A DNA stretch of 25,814 nucleotides from Caldisericota bacterium (GTDB taxonomy: Bacteria; Caldisericota; JANLFM01). The notes beneath the pieces were generated by a model. It did not search any database. It was not told the DNA's origin and saw only the letters and a program-made list of their open reading frames with translations. Every line of letters starts with the position of its first letter. Within the stretch, counting starts at the first letter, position 1. The stretch covers positions 1-25,814 of the forward strand of contig JANLFM010000016.1 of assembly GCA_024655865.1 (NCBI GenBank). The letters run 5' to 3'. Positions 22,999 through 25,814 of the stretch are shown here, one piece after another. The position numbers were made by a program, and so were the translations under genes.

Positions 22999-23651
22999 AA
23001 GCCAGCCCTCAGCTTCTTCTCCATTACAATCACTAACCGAGAAATGGGGATGGTAAAGATCAGGTAGAACAGAGCAGCCCCGATATATGGTGTGAAGACG
23101 TTTCCGGAAGAGCTCGAGATATATCTGGCGGTAGTAGTGAGCTCAAAAAGGGCTACAATGGCCACCAGAGCAGAATCCTTGAGCATGGCCACAAACTCGT
23201 TGGTCAAGGGTGGGAGGATGCGCCGCACAGCCTGGGGAAGGATGATGTAGAGCATAGCCTGAGCGCCGGTCATCCCTAAGGAACGAGCAGCTTCCCTCTG
23301 TCCTCTTTCTATCGACTGAATACCGGCCCGGAAGATCTCGGAAATGTAGGCGCCATAGCAAATGCCTAAAGCGAAAAATCCCGAGGTGACCTGTCCAAAA
23401 TTGATTCCCAGGTGCGGGAGGGCGTAATAGATGACAAGAATTTGAAGCATCAAAGGGGTTCCTCTGACTACCTCCACATAGATGTTCGTGGGCCATGTGA
23501 GAAAGGCGCTTTTAGAAAGACGGGCTATCCCTACAACCAGACCGACGACTATGGCTAGAGCCATCCCTAAGAAGGTCAAAAGCAGGGACATCTGCATTCC
23601 CTTCCAGAGTTGGGGCAGAATCTCCACGAAAAGATCAAAGCGAAAATCCAT
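22995..23651 (-). CDS. Polar amino-acid ABC importer permease
   Basis: A 218-residue HisM/GlnP-type membrane subunit with about five helices. The ABC-coupling EAA loop is clear in [20 protein letters not shown], followed by the usual [20 protein letters not shown]. Family motifs [14 protein letters not shown] and [12 protein letters not shown] are also present. TTTAGGAGG precedes the ATG. A strong hairpin separates it from the binding-protein gene. Probably works as a homodimer. Confidence 0.94.
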   Translation of the reverse strand: MDFRFDLFVEILPQLWKGMQMSLLLTFLGMALAIVVGLVVGIARLSKSAFLTWPTNIYVEVVRGTPLMLQILVIYYALPHLGINFGQVTSGFFALGICYGAYISEIFRAGIQSIERGQREAARSLGMTGAQAMLYIILPQAVRRILPPLTNEFVAMLKDSALVAIVALFELTTTARYISSSSGNVFTPYIGAALFYLIFTIPISRLVIVMEKKLRAGL

Positions 23652-23669
23652 TTTTCCTCCTAAACTAAA

Positions 23670-23697
23670 GAAGTGCTCCCCGTTCTGGGAGCACTTC
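23670..23697 (-). terminator. Attenuating hairpin between binding protein and permease
   Basis: GAAGTGCTCCC pairs perfectly with GGGAGCACTTC (11 bp, 6-nt loop) and is followed on the minus strand by TTTAGTTTAG. The short, broken T-run suggests a partial terminator or an mRNA-stabilising hairpin, which would leave the binding protein in excess over the membrane subunits. Confidence 0.7.
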
Positions 23698-23721
23698 CTG
23701 ATTTATCCGCGCGGTTGAGGA

Positions 23722-24525
23722 TTAGCTTCCGCCAAACCACTTATCGTAGATCTTCTTATAGGTATTGATGGATTTGGCCTTCTGCAAAGCCTGAGAAAGG
23801 GCTTGGTGAAGCACGTTATCGTCCAGGCGCACGGCAAAACCGTACTCCTCCACGGTGAATTTTTTGGAGATTTGAATTAACTCGGCACCCGACTTTTTAA
23901 TTTGATAAGCGTTCACCGGGACATCATTAATCACGGCATCGATCCTGCCGATTTCCAAGTCCTTGAATGCCATAAGGATATCCTCATAGCGCACCACCTC
24001 TACCCCCTCCATAGCGGAGGCTGCTTCGTCTCCGGTGGTGGCCTTCTGCACCCCTACCTTCTTTCCCTTGAGGTCCTCAGGGCCTTTAATATCCGTGCGA
24101 TCTTTCTTAATCACTATTCCCTGCCCGGCTTCCAGATAAGGTCCGACAAAAAGCATCTCTTCCTTTCGGTCCTCGGTGATTGTCACAGCGGAGGCGATGA
24201 CATCAATTTTCTTGGCCTTTAATGAGGCAAAAATGCCATCCCAGGGAACGTTCTGGATTTCCACGTTGTAACCTGCAAGGCGAGCTACTTCCTTAATCAG
24301 GTCGATGTCGAAGCCTACGATCTCCCCGTTTTCGATATATTCCATGGGCGGATATTCCGCTGCCGTGCCTACAATTATCGTCTTTGTCGGTGTAGCCTGA
24401 GTTGGGGAAGGAGAAGAGGTTGGCGTCGACGGTGTTGCCGTTGGTGTCGAGGGAGCCCCTCCGCCACAGGCAGCGATACTTAAAAGCATGATAAAAACCA
24501 CCATTGAAAGAATAATTTTTTTCAT
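23722..24525 (-). CDS. Amino-acid-binding lipoprotein
   Basis: Extracytoplasmic solute-binding protein (SBP family 3) for the importer encoded downstream, 267 residues. A lipoprotein signal ends in the lipobox SIAAC, with the lipidated cysteine at residue 20. A Thr/Ser/Pro-rich tether spans about 25-47. The binding domain begins at IIVGTAAEYPPMEY and shows VGFDIDLIKEVAR, the ligand-site VITITEDR-like segment (SAVTITEDRKEEM), and LKGKKVGVQKATTGD. It closes with INTYKKIYDKWFG. AAGGAGGGG precedes the ATG. First gene of the transporter operon, with its own promoter. Confidence 0.95.
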   Translation of the reverse strand: MKKIILSMVVFIMLLSIAACGGGAPSTPTATPSTPTSSPSPTQATPTKTIIVGTAAEYPPMEYIENGEIVGFDIDLIKEVARLAGYNVEIQNVPWDGIFASLKAKKIDVIASAVTITEDRKEEMLFVGPYLEAGQGIVIKKDRTDIKGPEDLKGKKVGVQKATTGDEAASAMEGVEVVRYEDILMAFKDLEIGRIDAVINDVPVNAYQIKKSGAELIQISKKFTVEEYGFAVRLDDNVLHQALSQALQKAKSINTYKKIYDKWFGGS

Positions 24526-24555
24526 AAATCCCCTCCTTAAATAATTTGGAATAAA

Positions 24556-24584
24556 AGTATAGCATAAATTAAAAATTCTTCACT
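24556..24584 (-). promoter_or_regulatory. Extended -10 promoter of the amino-acid importer operon
   Basis: On the minus strand TGCTATACT gives an extended -10 (TATACT at 24561-24556). A weak -35 (AGTGAA, 24584-24579) lies 17 bases further up. It resembles the TGCTATAAT promoter of the flavin operon. Distance to the start codon is about 30 bases. Confidence 0.65.
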
Positions 24585-24615
24585 ATTTAATGGAACTCCT
24601 GAGCGCTCATATAGC

Positions 24616-25296
24616 CTAAAAAAGGCGGGCAATTTTTAAATTTATGGCCTCGCTCCTTTTGATCTGAGCCTGATTCTTGAGGGAAAAGTCACAAGGACTC
24701 GAAGCAGGCTCCCCGCAGACATCGGCGCCTATTAAATTTACGCTCTGGGAAAGAATCAGAGAAAGAAAATCGAGAAGCTCGCTCAATTTCCAGGTGCCCT
24801 GTTCCCACCCTAACTTTAACTCCTCTGGCGCAAGAACGTCCTTATCGATAGAAATGTAAAGGGGGAGTTCGCGGAGCTCGATTTTATTCAGGCTCGAGGG
24901 AACCAGGATTTTCATTCGAGCATCAAGGTGGCAAACTTCTTCCGGACCAAAAACCAGGACATCCTTCAGGTGCGGTAGCTTTAAGGCCCAGTTCATCCAG
25001 TTCCCACAAGAAAGGAGGGAGGTTTCACTCTCCTGCGTGTCTGTGTGGTGTTCAATCAGGAGCAAACGAAAAGGAAAGCGAAACTTGCGCAGGTGAAAAT
25101 AGGTAAGAAAATGATAATCTCCACTTCCCAGGAAAGCCAGAGAGGGAGGAAGCGGGATGAGCTTTTCGAGCAGGGGAAAGTTTTCCTGAGCGAGGAGGAG
25201 TTTCGTGAAGGGATAGGGAATGAATTTTCCCTCGAGCGCCAGGAGCCCTTTTTGCTCTTTTAAGCTTCCATCTGTATCCCAGAAATAAACCCTCAT
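24616..25296 (-). CDS. Divergent arginase/agmatinase-fold protein
   Basis: A 226-residue protein with all blocks of the ureohydrolase fold in order: FLGSGDYHFLT (the GGDHS-like block, H62), LIEHHTD (the DxHxD block, E82, H84, D86), and SIDKDVLAPE (the SxDxDxxDP block, D151, D153), then ADVCGE. The first aspartate of DxHxD is replaced by glutamate, and the protein is shorter than the usual 290-320 residues, so it is a distant member. The substrate is unknown; hydrolysis of a guanidino or similar group, perhaps using amino acids delivered by the adjacent importer, is inference. No SD is seen before the ATG; a TATATTAT string lies directly upstream, so the transcript could be nearly leaderless. 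Confidence 0.7.
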   Translation of the reverse strand: MRVYFWDTDGSLKEQKGLLALEGKFIPYPFTKLLLAQENFPLLEKLIPLPPSLAFLGSGDYHFLTYFHLRKFRFPFRLLLIEHHTDTQESETSLLSCGNWMNWALKLPHLKDVLVFGPEEVCHLDARMKILVPSSLNKIELRELPLYISIDKDVLAPEELKLGWEQGTWKLSELLDFLSLILSQSVNLIGADVCGEPASSPCDFSLKNQAQIKRSEAINLKIARLF

Positions 25297-25373
25297 GATA
25301 ATATATTTTAAGGTATTCGAGCGCTCTCAAAATCGTCCTTAAGGAAAAATGGGGGCATTGCTTCTTAAAAAGC

Positions 25374-25814
25374 TCAATGAAGCGCGAAGCCCTTCTCCTT
25401 AAAAAGCCGCAGACAGGCATCCACAACTTCAGGATCATAAAGTTTTCCTTTCTTAGACTCAATTTCCTTCAATGCCTCCTCAATGCCTAATGCCGGTCTG
25501 TAAGGGCGGTGAGAGGACATGGCCTCCACTACATCAGCTACTCCTAAAATTCTCGCTTCCAGAAGGATTTCCTCTCCCTTCAGTCCTCTGGGATAGCCAG
25601 AGCCGTTCAGACGTTCGTGGTGCTCGTAGGCAATTTCCGCAACTGGCCAGGGGAAAGGGATGTTCTTGAGTATAGAATAACTAATTTGCGGATGAATTTT
25701 TATTAGGTTGAACTCCATCTCGTTGAGCTTCCCAGGTTTGGAAAGGATTTCCAGGGGTATTCCTAATTTTCCCAGATCATGAAGGAGGGCAGCGTAGCGT
25801 AATCCCTTGATGCG
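25374..25814 (-). CDS. HD-GYP domain protein, 3' part (runs off the window)
   Basis: The last 146 residues of a larger protein; the 5' part lies beyond the window end. It contains the HD-GYP signature set: LLHDLGKLGIP, HPQISYSIL, EHHERLNGSGYPRGL and LGVADVVEAMSSHRPYRPALG, with HD, the paired histidines and GSGYP (here GYP intact) all present. Such domains usually hydrolyse cyclic di-GMP. Any N-terminal sensor or receiver domain cannot be seen. It is followed on the same strand, after about 80 bases, by the arginase-fold gene. Confidence 0.93.
   Translation of the reverse strand, partial: RIKGLRYAALLHDLGKLGIPLEILSKPGKLNEMEFNLIKIHPQISYSILKNIPFPWPVAEIAYEHHERLNGSGYPRGLKGEEILLEARILGVADVVEAMSSHRPYRPALGIEEALKEIESKKGKLYDPEVVDACLRLFKEKGFALH

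Noticed and set aside
1-25814. CRISPR array to accompany the Csx11-like gene
   Set aside because: No regularly spaced repeats of 24-40 bases were found by eye on either strand.
1-25814. tRNA or rRNA genes
   Set aside because: No cloverleaf with a GTTCRANNC box and acceptor stem, and no rRNA-like conserved core, was noticed.

Overview
The window looks like a chromosomal segment of an anaerobic, probably fermentative bacterium from a poorly sampled lineage. Supporting signs are a glycyl-radical enzyme with its activase, methylglyoxal synthase, an FMN riboswitch, bacterial TsaB/TsaE, an ECF sigma/anti-sigma pair, strong AGGAGG-type ribosome sites and extended -10 promoters. A CTP-type (archaeal-family) riboflavin kinase argues against a textbook model organism. 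I cannot name the phylum from the sequence alone.

Layout. (1) 1-800: a GC-rich DnaI/DnaC-type helicase-loader gene. (2) About 950-3710: an AT-rich, disturbed island. It holds a small Lys-rich repeat protein, a three-helix membrane protein resembling Pycsar/SLATT-type effectors, a decayed IS110-family element (in-frame amber codon plus a small deletion/frameshift) and a gene-poor stretch with RNA-like hairpins. (3) 3714-7046: a translationally coupled ABC-2 exporter operon (one ATPase, two paralogous permeases). (4) 7198-9192, minus: FAH-family hydrolase, methylglyoxal synthase, a 54-residue EF-hand protein resembling the C-terminus of caspase-like peptidases, and a YbaK-type deacylase. (5) 9276-13511: a GntR/FCD regulator divergent from a glycyl-radical activase and a HypD-like glycyl-radical enzyme, closed by a clear terminator. 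(6) 14923-13801, minus: promoter, FMN riboswitch, SD-sequestering hairpin, RibU-like ECF transporter subunit and CTP-dependent riboflavin kinase. This is a compact flavin-salvage operon. (7) 24584-14916, minus: a long same-strand run. It comprises a polar amino-acid ABC importer, tsaE-tsaB, an ECF sigma factor and its zinc anti-sigma factor, an acyl carrier protein, a DUF58 protein, a polytopic DUF4129 protein and a 677-residue HD protein resembling the Cas10-like large subunit Csx11. (8) 24616-25814, minus: a divergent arginase-fold protein and the 3' part of an HD-GYP gene that runs off the window.

The most notable item is the Csx11-like HD protein. It has no CRISPR array or other cas gene nearby and is coupled by an ATGA overlap to a TgpA-like membrane protein that has lost its transglutaminase domain. 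The usual MoxR/DUF58/transglutaminase module therefore appears rebuilt with an ACP at one end and a Cas10-like HD protein at the other, downstream of a sigma/anti-sigma pair. Family calls were made by eye from motifs; none was confirmed by a search.
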